Source: Planctomycetota bacterium (lineage in GTDB: Bacteria > Planctomycetota > Planctomycetia > Pirellulales > Pirellulaceae). Taken from it: a stretch of 19,875 nt of DNA. Both the position numbers and the translations under genes were made by a program. Under the pieces are notes generated by a model. The model was not told the DNA's origin, ran no database searches, and saw only the letters and a list, made by a program, of their open reading frames with translations. The stretch is taken from contig JAPLNJ010000282.1 of NCBI GenBank assembly GCA_026692885.1, positions 1 to 19,875 of the forward strand, written 5' to 3'. Positions 6,101 through 14,501 of the stretch are shown in pieces (position 1 is the first letter of the stretch; each line of letters starts with the position of its first letter).

Positions 6101-7261
6101 TCACTCCTTTTCCTTCCCCTTCGGATTGTTCCACGTCAATTCGGTGATTGGCGGATTGGCAAACAACGGCTTACACTTCTTGATGAACTGGTCGAGGGAG
6201 TCGGACAAATCCTTCGCCGATGGCAACAAGAATCCTTCCGGCCGTTTCGCGAGAATTGACTTCTGGCCGTCGATCAGTTCCAGTTCGCAGGCCGTCCGCA
6301 ATCGCATTGTTGAATCGAGGAACGCCCGCAACTTCCACAATGATAGCGAGATGAGCAGTTGTGTGGCGTCATCGCCGAGGCCATAACCGCGGATTTGGGC
6401 GAGGTCCAGTGAGAAAAATGCGGTGATGATCTTGGCGGTAAACTCGGTACGGTGGAATGGCACGTTGCCGTAGCCGCCCTTGGCATCAACCCCTGCGACC
6501 TTGGGTTTCGGGAGAACGCGGTCGAACTTGACGCCGCCACTGTCGGCGCGGCCAACACCGCTGGCCTCAATGAATGCCGACAGAGCGCGTGGGTGCCGCA
6601 GCCGACCGGCGATCTTTTCCAGGAACACGCCGTGTACCAGCGAGTTCGGGTCGTACTTGAAACATACCGCCGCCAGTTTGCGAAGGTTGACCACACCAGC
6701 CACGTCATCCGGCTCTTTGCCACCACCAGCCTCGTCAGTGCCTGCATCATCTTCCTTCTTCTTAGCGACTTTTTTTGCACCGCTCGCCGCCACGGCGACC
6801 ATTCCGAGTTCGAGTTTCAAGATGTCGGCAAAAGGAGTTCTTGCGGGGAACTTCTTTTCCTCTGCTTCTGTCGTCCCCGGCTTTTTCAGTCTTAGCGTCA
6901 TGTCTTTGTCGGTTACCGCACTCATGATGTAGGGCGAGTTGAGACGGTGAAATTCAAGCAAACTGCACGTGGTGTCGGAGCCGTCGCCGAGACCGGCAAG
7001 CTTGACCTTCACATACGGCAGACTTATTAGTTCGGATGCGAGATCATCAGCCGCCTCGTCCCAACAGACTGCTTCGAGCCGGTTGGCCATGGACTGGGCG
7101 GACTCGACGAGTAAAGTCGGCGTACCATCGGGTGCGTCGTAAACCGCCGGGCCGAGGTCCGGGAAGCCGGTCGGCTGGATGCGGGTGCCGGCGACAGGCT
7201 TCAGGTTCGCTTCGATCAGGATGCGGGGCGATGTCTTCAGTCTCTCGAAATCGATGGGCAT
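6101..7261 (-). CDS. csb1: Csb1 (GSU0053 family), Cas7-like backbone of type I-G Cascade
   Basis: This 386-residue protein has the recognisable Csb1 start (MPIDFERLKTSPRILIEANL), QPTGFPDLG (29-37) and the ESAQSMANRLE segment (53-63). The Cas7-like subunit is expected to polymerise along the crRNA. A Lys-rich then acidic, low-complexity insert (about 162-186) probably forms an exposed loop. It lies 3 nt after the csx17 stop and 4 nt before csb2, so it is translationally linked to both. Confidence 0.96.
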   Translation of the reverse strand: MPIDFERLKTSPRILIEANLKPVAGTRIQPTGFPDLGPAVYDAPDGTPTLLVESAQSMANRLEAVCWDEAADDLASELISLPYVKVKLAGLGDGSDTTCSLLEFHRLNSPYIMSAVTDKDMTLRLKKPGTTEAEEKKFPARTPFADILKLELGMVAVAASGAKKVAKKKEDDAGTDEAGGGKEPDDVAGVVNLRKLAAVCFKYDPNSLVHGVFLEKIAGRLRHPRALSAFIEASGVGRADSGGVKFDRVLPKPKVAGVDAKGGYGNVPFHRTEFTAKIITAFFSLDLAQIRGYGLGDDATQLLISLSLWKLRAFLDSTMRLRTACELELIDGQKSILAKRPEGFLLPSAKDLSDSLDQFIKKCKPLFANPPITELTWNNPKGKEKE

Positions 7262-7264
7262 GGA

Positions 7265-9469
7265 TCACTCCTTGCTTTCTGGTGGGTAAAGGACGGACTT
7301 GGCTATCAACTCCATGTCGTGATTCGCGAGCGGGAACAACATGGCGGCAAGCAACCGTTCGGGGTCGACGGAAGAAAACACGGCCAGCGACCTGCCCGTC
7401 TGTTGGCCGTTGCGGTAGCCGTTGACCAATCGGCCACCGGACTTGAGCCGATATGCCGCGCGATTGACAGCCAGGCCCACCGCATTCCTCTGACCGCTGG
7501 CAAGCAGGTGAAACGCCTGCGGATCAGGCTTCGCGTTTGGCACTTCGCCATCGGCGGCTTTGCGGTAGGACCAACCGCGTCCATCGGCTTCAAGAACTCC
7601 GCGTTCGACCAACAATCGCGGCACGCCAAACTCGAACGGCAGGTCCAGTTCGTCAGGCTCGGTCTTCACGGGCAACTTGAATTCAACGGCCGACCAATCC
7701 AGAGCAGGAAGCGCCCACAGCAGTGCGGTCAATTTGTCATCGTCCGTTTCCCCTTTGAGGAACGCCAGGACGTCGGAAAGGCACGCCGGCCGTGGGGATG
7801 ACAAGGGCACGCAGTTCAAGCCCTTTCGGAATGCTTCCATCTGTCGGCGGCGAAATACCGCCGCGAGGTTCGCCCCCAGGGGGCGGTTCGACCAGACGGC
7901 AGAGACGCTGCCAGGCGACCAATTGACGAAGTTGGTAACTTCGACTTTCTCAAGAAAAGTGCGGAACGTTCCCACGCTGTCTCGCGTGCCTCGGATTCCG
8001 GCAACGGCGGCGGCGAGACGGAACTCTCCGCTGCCATCGTCGGCCTGTTCCAACCATTGCGACGAAAGACGCTGAAGCGGGCGGAGATACTTGTCCTCTG
8101 CAAACCGTAAACCGTTCGCCAGCGTCCGTTCGGCTTTCCCGAACGAGGTGATCACATCAAGTAAATGCGCCGCATCGTTGCCGTGTTCGCTACGATTGGC
8201 GAAGGCGAACATCGCTCGGTCGATTTGGCGGAGGGCTAATTGATAACGAGCGGGTGTTTTGTCCTTGTCGGAACAGGCTCGCCGCCATCGATCGAGCCAC
8301 TCAGCCACGGGCGGGTCGTTGAGAAGCCGAGCTTGCGGGCGAAGCTCCACGTTTACGCGGCCGAGAGGGGTGGCGAGGAACGCCAAACCGTTTCGCTTCA
8401 GGAACCCGTACCGGGCAAATGACGTCACCCCGCGGTTGACACCGAGTAGGTTCACCGCCAGCGCAAACTCGACCGCGTTCTTCGCCTGCCGCCGACCGAG
8501 TTGTGCCCGGCCTTCAGCGAACAGGTGCCGTACTTCCGCCAGCGTGCAACCGTTCTCCCAGAGCGGCAGCCACAGTTCCGCCCGCGAGCCGTCGGTGGTT
8601 TCTTCGATTGCCGTGGCAGAGCCATAGCCGACGGCTACGGACTCGACGCTGAAGGGAAACACCGCCCGCGAAGTCGAATTGGCGCTCATCCGGCGGGCCA
8701 CCGACCCAGCAAACAGCAGCGTTCCTTCGATCATCAAAACGAAGTCCCACGGATTCACCCGCGAGTCGGCTTCGAAGCTTCCCTGAGTGCCATTAGCCCC
8801 ACCGATTCCGCCTGGGTTGAACTGGCCGATGGCATTATTGCCAAGAGATACAAAGGTGTCCGCGAACAAAGCTGCTGCAAGGAGATCATTCGTTGTGCCT
8901 ATCGGTTCAGCATCGGAGGCAAATGACATCACGTCGGCCAGCCGCTGCATGAAATTATTGGTGAACTCAAGACGTCCATCGGTGCCGCCAGTGCCCAGAA
9001 GGGGGAAAAACCTCGGGCGGTCTTCACTTAGTGCGAAGCACACATCAAGCCACGGTACTACCTCGTCGGCGAGCTCCGCCCGGCAACGGATCAGCAATGC
9101 TCGTTTTTCATCATCCTTGGGCTTGCTCTCCGGAACGAATTTGCGAATGCGCGAGATCGTCTCACGGTAAAGGTGTAGTCTCTCTGCATCGGAATCGGCA
9201 ATCCTGTCGAGCGGTTCACTACCCGCACCGAAAAACCCGCCGCCGCCGTTCCAGGGGGCGAGAATCGGCGTCGGTCTGTAGTCGTCGAGAAAGAACGCCG
9301 TCAGCTCGTCGCGGGTCAGCTTGGTACGCAGACAGGCGAAGCCGTTTCGCCACGACAGCCGTGCGTCAGGGTCGGCTTGCTCTGCGACGAGGCGGAATAC
9401 GCCGAGGGTTTTCAAATAACTCAGCAGCGGTTCCGGCGTACAGCCGGGTAACGGCAATGGTTTACTCAT
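7265..9469 (-). CDS. csx17: Csx17, Cas8-like large subunit of type I-G Cascade
   Basis: The 734-residue protein begins MSKPLPLPGCTPEPLLSYLK and carries P72-W-N-GGGG-FF, a family-typical motif near the N-terminus. Csx17 (also called Cas8u2/Cas8g) takes the large-subunit place in type I-G, presumably recognising the PAM and recruiting Cas3. The start codon overlaps the cas3 stop by 8 nt (ATGAGTAA arrangement), indicating translational coupling. No enzymatic motif is visible, as expected for a Cas8-type subunit. The identification rests on family resemblance and on its fixed place between cas3 and csb1. Confidence 0.93.
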   Translation of the reverse strand: MSKPLPLPGCTPEPLLSYLKTLGVFRLVAEQADPDARLSWRNGFACLRTKLTRDELTAFFLDDYRPTPILAPWNGGGGFFGAGSEPLDRIADSDAERLHLYRETISRIRKFVPESKPKDDEKRALLIRCRAELADEVVPWLDVCFALSEDRPRFFPLLGTGGTDGRLEFTNNFMQRLADVMSFASDAEPIGTTNDLLAAALFADTFVSLGNNAIGQFNPGGIGGANGTQGSFEADSRVNPWDFVLMIEGTLLFAGSVARRMSANSTSRAVFPFSVESVAVGYGSATAIEETTDGSRAELWLPLWENGCTLAEVRHLFAEGRAQLGRRQAKNAVEFALAVNLLGVNRGVTSFARYGFLKRNGLAFLATPLGRVNVELRPQARLLNDPPVAEWLDRWRRACSDKDKTPARYQLALRQIDRAMFAFANRSEHGNDAAHLLDVITSFGKAERTLANGLRFAEDKYLRPLQRLSSQWLEQADDGSGEFRLAAAVAGIRGTRDSVGTFRTFLEKVEVTNFVNWSPGSVSAVWSNRPLGANLAAVFRRRQMEAFRKGLNCVPLSSPRPACLSDVLAFLKGETDDDKLTALLWALPALDWSAVEFKLPVKTEPDELDLPFEFGVPRLLVERGVLEADGRGWSYRKAADGEVPNAKPDPQAFHLLASGQRNAVGLAVNRAAYRLKSGGRLVNGYRNGQQTGRSLAVFSSVDPERLLAAMLFPLANHDMELIAKSVLYPPESKE

Positions 9470-12059
9470 CGGAATCCTTTTCGCCGCTTGCGCGGCAGTC
9501 CGCTGCCCTCAGGAGTGATTCCAGGTACGCCAATCGGAACGGCCCCAACTCACCGAGTCGCTTCAGCACGTTCGCTGTCCAACTCGTCTCACCGCCCAAT
9601 TGCATCGGTTGCAGCGACAGCTTGACCCTCGTCGGCTGCGTGCCACCGCCCAAGTCCGCTGCCGGCAATTCATCTCCATCCCACACGCCGCTGGCAAACA
9701 TCCGCTGGTGATCGTCGGGGGTCGGTGATTCATCCGGCATCGCTCGAATCGACAACCGAACCTTGCCGTGGTGAGCCGCGATCAGGTAAAGGGCCAGCCA
9801 GCGTTCATCCGGGTTCAGCGTTGTCCAATCGCTAGGCGTGGGACCGTCCACAACCAATCGTATCACCCCGAGTGCCGAGGCCAGCTCGTGCCGGAATCGC
9901 CTCGCAGTCACTCTCACTTCCTTCTGCTTCTCACTTGCCTCGTGAAGGGTCCGAGTGTACTTTTGCCAGTACTCTTGCGGGGCTTTGGCGACGTCCGGGC
10001 AGTTCTCCCATTGCTTCGGGCGTTCAGTCTTTTTCCGTTGATTCGGCGGAAGATCGGGTTTCTCTTTCCGCTCCTTCGGGTCATCGATAAGGTGAGCTAA
10101 CCCACTCTGAAAGATCGCATGCACCTTGCCCCAGTCGTGCCATCGGGCGGCGGCATTCAGCGCACGTCGTTCACTGTCTGTGATCGGAAGAATGGCATCT
10201 TCCGACAGAATCGTGGCCAGAGCTTCGACGACTCGATCGGTGTGTTCGGCCAGCGTTCGCCACTCCCGTTGCGCGGCCCACTCGTCTGAGTCGTAGAACC
10301 CCTCTGGCCGTTCGTACTGCCCCGCGCGAGGCTTTTCTGGAAGCGGGACGAGTTGGTTGGGCAGCAGCGGACCAGCACCGGGATCCCAGCCGGTATTGGG
10401 ACTGTAACCTCCCTGGTTGGCAGCAATCCAGAAAACGTTTCCGGGAATGACGGTGCCAGCATCTTTCTTGTTGATCTCGCGCCATTCCCCGTCGATATGG
10501 TCGAACCTATGCGCTGTCTTGCCGCGATCCAGGAACTCCTTCTTGAAGCTGCCAATAGGCACGTTGCACAGTTCTTCGCGTCGAGCCATCTGACGGCGGC
10601 GTTCTTTGCCGTCCCATTTATTGATCGGGGACGTCGCCCTCCAGAACACCTGCACGTCGGTATCGGGGTCATCGCTGCGGACGAAGCGTTGGATGTCGAT
10701 GTCGTTGCCGGACAAGTCCGGGGCGGTGTCGAACAGGTCAAGCAGGTCGCGCCGGCGGAGGACGTGTTTGTGCTCGAACGGCAGGGTGATGTTCTGCTTC
10801 GTCTTGAACTCGTCGAGGTCCTTCGGCGATACGCTCCTGCCGTCGAGTGTCTGCAACTGCTGTCGGGCGAAATCAAGGTCCTTCACGGTGTACGGCGGGG
10901 ACAGCTTCTCGTCGAGGTCGATCCAGAACACCTGGCCAGGGCCGTCGTCGCCAGTGCGGTTGCAGCGGCCGATCCGTTGAACGATGCTGGCCCAGGGAGC
11001 CAATTCGGTAATCAGCGTGCAGGCCGAGATGTCCACGCCGGCTTCGATGACTTGCGTGGCTACAATAATGCGGTCTTTCGCCGCGTTCTTGTCTTGGAGT
11101 TGGGCGTTCAGTGTCGTCCGTTCAAGCGGGCGAAAACGCGAGTGAATCAGGAACGGTTGAACGTGATTCTTTCCTTTCTTCTTCCGGTCGTTGATCGCCG
11201 CGAACACGGCCTTCGCTCGCTCGACCGTGTTGAGAACGACGAGCGTCTGGGTGCCGTCCACGTGCTTTGCCACCACGGCTTCTGCGACGTCCTTCATGTC
11301 CTTCGACGACGACTCGCCAAGCGGAACGAGCGTCTTCGCTGCGGTCATGCGCTTGTATAGTGCCCGGTTCGGGTCGTAATCGTCTCCATACTCATCCTTC
11401 CCCAACTCCAGAGGCTTGCCGGTGAGCTTGCCCGCGAAGTCGATGGTGTCGAGCCAACTCGGCTCCAGCGTGGCAGACATCCAAACCGACGGACACTCGC
11501 CGAACGTGCCGAGTACCTTCCGGAGGCCAGCGACCTGGGCCGACGTGGCGACCCCGTTGGCCATCAGTTGCGGTTCGTCGAACACCCACAGGCAGTCGTT
11601 GTTGAGCAAGCCAAAGTCGATGGGCCAGTGAAACCGGCTGGCGGCGTACCCGCGGTTCAGCGCCCGTGACAGTAGCATGTCCTGCGTGCCGATCAGCACT
11701 GCGGGCTTTTCGGGATGAAGATACCACTCGACCGATTCGACGCCGCCCATCAGGACGTGAACAGGGATGTCCAACTTGAGGTTGGCGATCCACCTACGAG
11801 ATTCCCGCTCGGACTGCTCGACCAGCACCCGCATCGGCAGGCAGTAGGCGAGCCGCCGTGGAGTGTCCTTCGGTCGGGTCTTCCAGTGGTACAACCAGCC
11901 AAGTATTGCCGTCGCCGTCTTGCCGGCAGCCGTCGGAGCACGAAGCAAATGCGGAAAATCAGCCTGGGTCGCAAATCTGGTTTGGTAAGGATAGGGCGAA
12001 GCCGGTGAACCATCGCAACTTCCCATGGCTTCCTGGAAAAACTGTTGAAATTCGCTCAT
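9462..12059 (-). CDS. cas3: Cas3 helicase-nuclease with C-terminal HD domain
   Basis: The 865-residue protein has an SF2 helicase part first: Walker A APTAAGKT (41-48), DEPQ box (161-164), SATL (195-198) and motif VI QRIGRCNR (361-368). The HD nuclease follows at the C-terminus, with H606, H641-D642 (RWHDWGK), H724 (RFRHE), H763-H764 (AAHHGK) and a late Asp in LRAADCR. This order is reversed relative to most Cas3 proteins and is typical of type I-G/I-U. It unwinds and degrades DNA bound by the surveillance complex. A good ribosome site (AAGGTGAG, about 6 nt before ATG) supports the start. It is first in the effector operon, with a promoter about 200 nt upstream, and overlaps csx17 by 8 nt. 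Confidence 0.97.
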   Translation of the reverse strand: MSEFQQFFQEAMGSCDGSPASPYPYQTRFATQADFPHLLRAPTAAGKTATAILGWLYHWKTRPKDTPRRLAYCLPMRVLVEQSERESRRWIANLKLDIPVHVLMGGVESVEWYLHPEKPAVLIGTQDMLLSRALNRGYAASRFHWPIDFGLLNNDCLWVFDEPQLMANGVATSAQVAGLRKVLGTFGECPSVWMSATLEPSWLDTIDFAGKLTGKPLELGKDEYGDDYDPNRALYKRMTAAKTLVPLGESSSKDMKDVAEAVVAKHVDGTQTLVVLNTVERAKAVFAAINDRKKKGKNHVQPFLIHSRFRPLERTTLNAQLQDKNAAKDRIIVATQVIEAGVDISACTLITELAPWASIVQRIGRCNRTGDDGPGQVFWIDLDEKLSPPYTVKDLDFARQQLQTLDGRSVSPKDLDEFKTKQNITLPFEHKHVLRRRDLLDLFDTAPDLSGNDIDIQRFVRSDDPDTDVQVFWRATSPINKWDGKERRRQMARREELCNVPIGSFKKEFLDRGKTAHRFDHIDGEWREINKKDAGTVIPGNVFWIAANQGGYSPNTGWDPGAGPLLPNQLVPLPEKPRAGQYERPEGFYDSDEWAAQREWRTLAEHTDRVVEALATILSEDAILPITDSERRALNAAARWHDWGKVHAIFQSGLAHLIDDPKERKEKPDLPPNQRKKTERPKQWENCPDVAKAPQEYWQKYTRTLHEASEKQKEVRVTARRFRHELASALGVIRLVVDGPTPSDWTTLNPDERWLALYLIAAHHGKVRLSIRAMPDESPTPDDHQRMFASGVWDGDELPAADLGGGTQPTRVKLSLQPMQLGGETSWTANVLKRLGELGPFRLAYLESLLRAADCRASGEKDSDE

Positions 12060-12257
12060 GCGTGCTCACCTTTGATTGATCGCACGGAAGAAAATCGAAT
12101 CCGGCAGGATGGCGTAGGACACGGCGGTGCAGTCGGGGCATAGCCGGCCAAGTCAAACAATGGCAAACACGCGTGAAGGATTGACATCCTGGAAATAGCC
12201 AGTTTGTTTTTTACTCTTTAAGATGACACAAAGGCATTGACGCTCAGAATTGCAGAG
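12060..12257 (-). other. Long 5' untranslated region of the cas effector operon
   Basis: About 190 nt lie between the predicted transcription start (near 12,250) and the cas3 ATG. I see no convincing gene in it on either strand. It includes an AT-rich patch (TTTGTTTTTTACTCTTTAA, about 12,204-12,222) unlike the GC-rich surroundings, which could be a regulator-binding or structured segment. Confidence 0.5.
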
Positions 12258-12265
12258 AATATAAC
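12237..12265 (+). promoter_or_regulatory. Divergent promoter, plus strand
   Basis: TTGACG (12237-12242), a 17-nt spacer and TATAAC (12260-12265). Its -10 shares four base pairs with the -10 of the cas3 promoter on the other strand. It reads toward the kinase-fold gene at 12,542 and antisense to the small minus-strand gene. Confidence 0.5.
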
Positions 12266-12285
12266 GCTCTATTGCGTGCTGTCAA
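12258..12285 (-). promoter_or_regulatory. Promoter of the cas3 operon
   Basis: On the minus strand there is a perfect -35 TTGACA (12285-12280), a 16-nt spacer and a -10 TATATT (12263-12258). It reads toward cas3. It starts 7 nt downstream of the stop codon of the small minus-strand gene at 12,292. Confidence 0.7.
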
Positions 12286-12291
12286 TAAGCC

Positions 12292-12498
12292 CTACGAACC
12301 AGACGCGGAGATGGGGGTCGTTGGTGCGGTTACCGATATGCCAGCCGGCAGGCGGACGCGCCATCGCTCTTCCTTGCCGTCGACCGACATCAGGACTTCC
12401 GCCTCGGAGGGGGGGTGATCGATGGGCTGGTCCAGCATCAGAAACCGCGGGCCAATCTGAGCAATCTTTAGGACTTGCCCGTCGACGAAAAGCTGCAT
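12292..12498 (-). CDS. Small protein of unknown function beside kinase-fold gene
   Basis: From the ATG at 12,498 the product is 68 residues, beginning MQLFVDGQVLKIAQIGPRFL and ending with PPSEAEVLMSVDGKEERWRVRLPAG plus a short tail. It has alternating hydrophobic beta-strand segments and looks like a real small beta-rich protein. I recall similar small proteins next to kinase-like genes in planctomycetes but can name no family. A longer start at 12,543 would add 15 Thr/His/Ser-rich residues and overlap the divergent gene's start codon, so the shorter start is preferred. It is read in the same direction as the cas operon and its stop lies just upstream of the cas3 promoter. Confidence 0.6.
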   Translation of the reverse strand: MQLFVDGQVLKIAQIGPRFLMLDQPIDHPPSEAEVLMSVDGKEERWRVRLPAGISVTAPTTPISASGS

Positions 12499-12541
12499 CC
12501 GCACAGCGGCAGAGTGACCGTTTGTAGAATGAGTAGTCGTC

Positions 12542-13048
12542 ATGGCATCGAGCCCGGAACTGATTGATCGTGCCGAATCCTATGCTGAACATACCAAATT
12601 GCAGCTTGGCGAACAACTCGGCTTCGGCGTCCACGGAGTTGTCTTCGCTTGCCGACGGATGGGAGATCCCGGCCGGTTGGCAATCAAGGTTCATGAACGC
12701 CAGATACCGTACGAACGAGAACGCGATGTGTACCTGCGATTGCAGCAGCATTGTGTCACGCAGGTCCACGGCTGCCACGTTCCCCAATTGCTGGCCTACG
12801 ACGATGGCTGGTTGATCATCGAGATGACGGCAGTCACTCCACCGTACGTGCTGGATTTCGCCGGAGCCTACTTGGACCGCCCCCCGGATTTTTCGGAAGA
12901 AATCCTGGCGGAATGGAAAGCAGAAAAGCAGGAGCAGTTCGGCGACGGGTGGCCAGAGGTACGGCGCGTCTTGTGGACGCTGGAAGGGCACGGAATTTAT
13001 GTTTCGGACATCTCTCCGAGCAACATCTGTCTTCACGAAGGAAGCTGA
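12542..13048 (+). CDS. Small protein-kinase-fold protein
   Basis: This 168-residue protein has a glycine-loop-like segment LGFGVHGVVF (26-35), a Lys in AIKV (K49) in the place of the kinase ATP-anchoring Lys, a hinge-like segment LIIEMT (91-96), and a catalytic-loop-like YVSDISPSN (D156, N161) near the C-terminus. There is no DFG segment or C-lobe after this. The reading frame stops 6 nt before a CRISPR repeat. I recall similarly short planctomycete relatives, so this may be the natural length of a divergent kinase fold. It could also be a 3' truncation by the repeat unit. The substrate is unknown. Its start codon lies back to back with the small minus-strand gene. Confidence 0.75.
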   Translation: MASSPELIDRAESYAEHTKLQLGEQLGFGVHGVVFACRRMGDPGRLAIKVHERQIPYERERDVYLRLQQHCVTQVHGCHVPQLLAYDDGWLIIEMTAVTPPYVLDFAGAYLDRPPDFSEEILAEWKAEKQEQFGDGWPEVRRVLWTLEGHGIYVSDISPSNICLHEGS

Positions 13049-13054
13049 CTCGCA

Positions 13055-13162
13055 AGCTCCGCGGTCAGCCGGCCGCGGCCCCATTGAAGTGTGTCGTCTT
13101 TGAGAGTCCCACGTGAGGACTTGATGCTCTCCGCGGCCGAGTAGCCGCGGCCCCATTGAAGC
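13055..13162 (+). CRISPR. Diverged two-repeat CRISPR mini-array, inverted to the main array
   Basis: Two 36-nt repeat relatives lie at 13055-13090 and 13127-13162, separated by a 36-nt spacer (13091-13126), matching the 35-37 nt spacers of the main array. Both end with GCCGCGGCCCCATTGAAG, identical to the main repeat apart from bases around the stem, but on the plus strand, so the orientation is opposite. The loops and the first bases differ from the main repeat. The stems remain pairable: CCGCGGTC/GGCCGCGG with one T-G wobble in the first, CCGCGGC/GCCGCGG in the second. No further repeats are visible on either side. Confidence 0.85.
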
Positions 13163-13349
13163 GACCGCTGGAACCGGCCGAAGCCCAGCTGCTCGGCCAA
13201 GAAGCCTTCGTCGAGGAAGCGGCGCTCGGACACGGATGACGAACAGACCTGACATGTCTGGCGGATCACGCATCAGGCACCTCCAGCGAAGCCAGTAGTT
13301 GACGCGGCTGTCGCTCAATCAGCTTCTCATTCGGCAAGGCGGCTACGCT
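13163..13349. other. Non-coding or decayed coding DNA after the mini-array
   Basis: No intact gene is visible. The plus frame just after the second repeat reads PLEPAEAQLLGQEAFVEEAALGHG before a stop at about 13,239. This has the look of the tail of a former protein, but I recognise no family. Confidence 0.4.
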
Positions 13350-13374
13350 CGTTCCCAGGCTCCGCCTGGGAACG
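13350..13374 (+). repeat. REP-like palindrome, copy D
   Basis: A perfect palindrome with an 11-bp stem and a TCC loop (CGTTCCCAGGC-TCC-GCCTGGGAACG). It belongs to the same family as copies A-C within the cas locus. Confidence 0.9.
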
Positions 13375-13427
13375 TAGTGCGTGGCTGGCTGTGAAAATTT
13401 CCGGAGAGGCGGAGCCTCGCAGACAGT

Positions 13428-13455
13428 GCGTTCCCAGGCGGAGCCTGGGAACGAG
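13428..13455 (-). repeat. REP-like palindrome, copy E (inverted)
   Basis: An inverted partner of copy D, 53 bp away, with a GGA loop. A smaller palindrome GAGGC-GGA-GCCTC lies between D and E at about 13,406-13,418. Such inverted pairs are typical of REP doublets mobilised by RAYT transposases. Confidence 0.88.
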
Positions 13456-13479
13456 GATGAGTGGGTGGCGGCGTTGCAT

Positions 13480-13803
13480 TCAGCGCCAGTCGGTCACGAT
13501 GTCGATCAAACCGGGTTGCCCGGCATAGTTCCGGGCACTGGAATAACGCCAGTGGGTCGGGTCGTCGACATAGCCGCGACGTAGCGGGTTGTTGTGGATG
13601 TACTCCAGCTTCTGCCACATCATCTTCTCATTTTGAATCTGCTCGGGATGACTGCCTGCCTGCCACAGTTGATGGGTCTGATCGGTCTTGTGGCGAAGCT
13701 TGAAGTACTGCAACTCCTGGAGCAGCGTCTGGTAGCCGGCTTGCTCCATCGCATCAATGATGCGGCGAGCCGTGTACGACTTGAAACGGGCCAGCTTATC
13801 GGA
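13480..13803 (-). pseudogene. C-terminal fragment of REP-associated (IS200-like) transposase
   Basis: About 107 residues, from DKLARFKSYTARRIIDAMEQ to the end, match the C-terminal part of Y1/REP-associated tyrosine transposases: the FKSYTA segment, with a Tyr in a position that could be catalytic, then KLEYIHNNPLRRGYVDDPTHWRYSSARNY. The N-terminal half with the HUH metal-binding motif is missing. The frame continues upstream into repeat DNA (13806-13980), whose translation is meaningless. No N-terminal half is found in the next several hundred bases, so the gene is dead. Confidence 0.85.
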
Positions 13804-13805
13804 CA

Positions 13806-13980
13806 GACGCACCGGCGGGTTGCCCGCGAAGCGTTGAAACCCAGCTCGATAAGCCCGGCTGAAGCCGGCTCCTGGAAATGCGTCCGGCAGCGGCTCCCAC
13901 CAGCTGAAGCTGGTGGCAGACAGGGTGTCGGCTGAAGCCGACAACCGGACGACCAAGGCGGCCAGTGGAACATGAGCCAC
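13806..13980. repeat. REP composite, copy 1
   Basis: A 175-bp unit made of three palindromic cores: CCGGCTGAAGCCGG, CCACCAGCTGAAGCTGGTGG and TGTCGGCTGAAGCCGACA. It is a direct repeat of 14260-14431, nearly colinear, with scattered substitutions and small indels. It begins exactly where the transposase homology ends. Confidence 0.92.
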
Positions 13981-14259
13981 TTTCCGTTGCCATCCGCCGC
14001 GCGTGACGGCCCAACCGGGAAGGTATTTCGGTTCGCGTTGCTAGCCGCGTAGCATGGCTCTTCTGAGCCGTGAAGGATCCGCCCTGCTATACCCTGACGC
14101 AGCGAAAGTTGGCAGACATCATGAGCGGTTCGTAGGCTTGTTAGCCGGCTTCAGCCGGCTCCCCGTCTGCCACCAGCTTTAGCTGGTGGTTCGAGAGGGC
14201 CTCGCGCACCTTAGCCGGCTTCAGCCGGACTTCACCTGACGTCTTTAGACATCGCTCCA
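13981..14259. repeat. Palindrome-rich spacer between the REP composites
   Basis: No gene is supported. It contains GGCTC-TTCT-GAGCC (about 14,056-14,069) and further copies of the CCGGCTTCAGCCGG and CCACCAGCTTTAGCTGGTGG cores (14,144-14,229) in the opposite sense to those in the flanking composites. Confidence 0.75.
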
Positions 14260-14431
14260 GACGCACCGGCGGTTTCCCGCGAAAGGGTTGAAACCCAGCT
14301 CGAGAAGCCCGGCTGAAGCCGGCTCCTGGAAGTGCGTCCGGCAGCGGCTCACACCAGCTGAAGCTGGTGGCAGACGGGGTGTCGGCTGAAGCCGACAACC
14401 GAACCAAGGCGGCCATTGGAACGTGAGCCAC
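14260..14431. repeat. REP composite, copy 2
   Basis: The second copy (172 bp) of the unit at 13806-13980, in the same orientation, with the same three palindromic cores and the same ending (GGAACxTGAGCCAC). Confidence 0.92.
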
Positions 14432-14501
14432 TGGGCTGCTATGTGGCTGCCCCTTCGGGACGGAAGAACCTGTGCCTTCGTCGCCACATGGCGCTGTCCA
14501 A

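Noticed and set aside
10353..11360. 335-codon plus-strand frame
   Set aside because: It is antisense to the conserved helicase motifs of cas3. Composition looks like a GC shadow.
9462..12059. Initial thought that Cas3 lacked its nuclease
   Set aside because: The HD residues are present at the C-terminus (H606, H641-D642, H724, H763-H764), as expected for type I-G.
12269..13318. 349-codon minus-strand frame containing SMGPRL- and TSMGPRP-type peptides
   Set aside because: These peptides are conceptual translations of CRISPR repeats. The rest is antisense to the kinase-fold gene.
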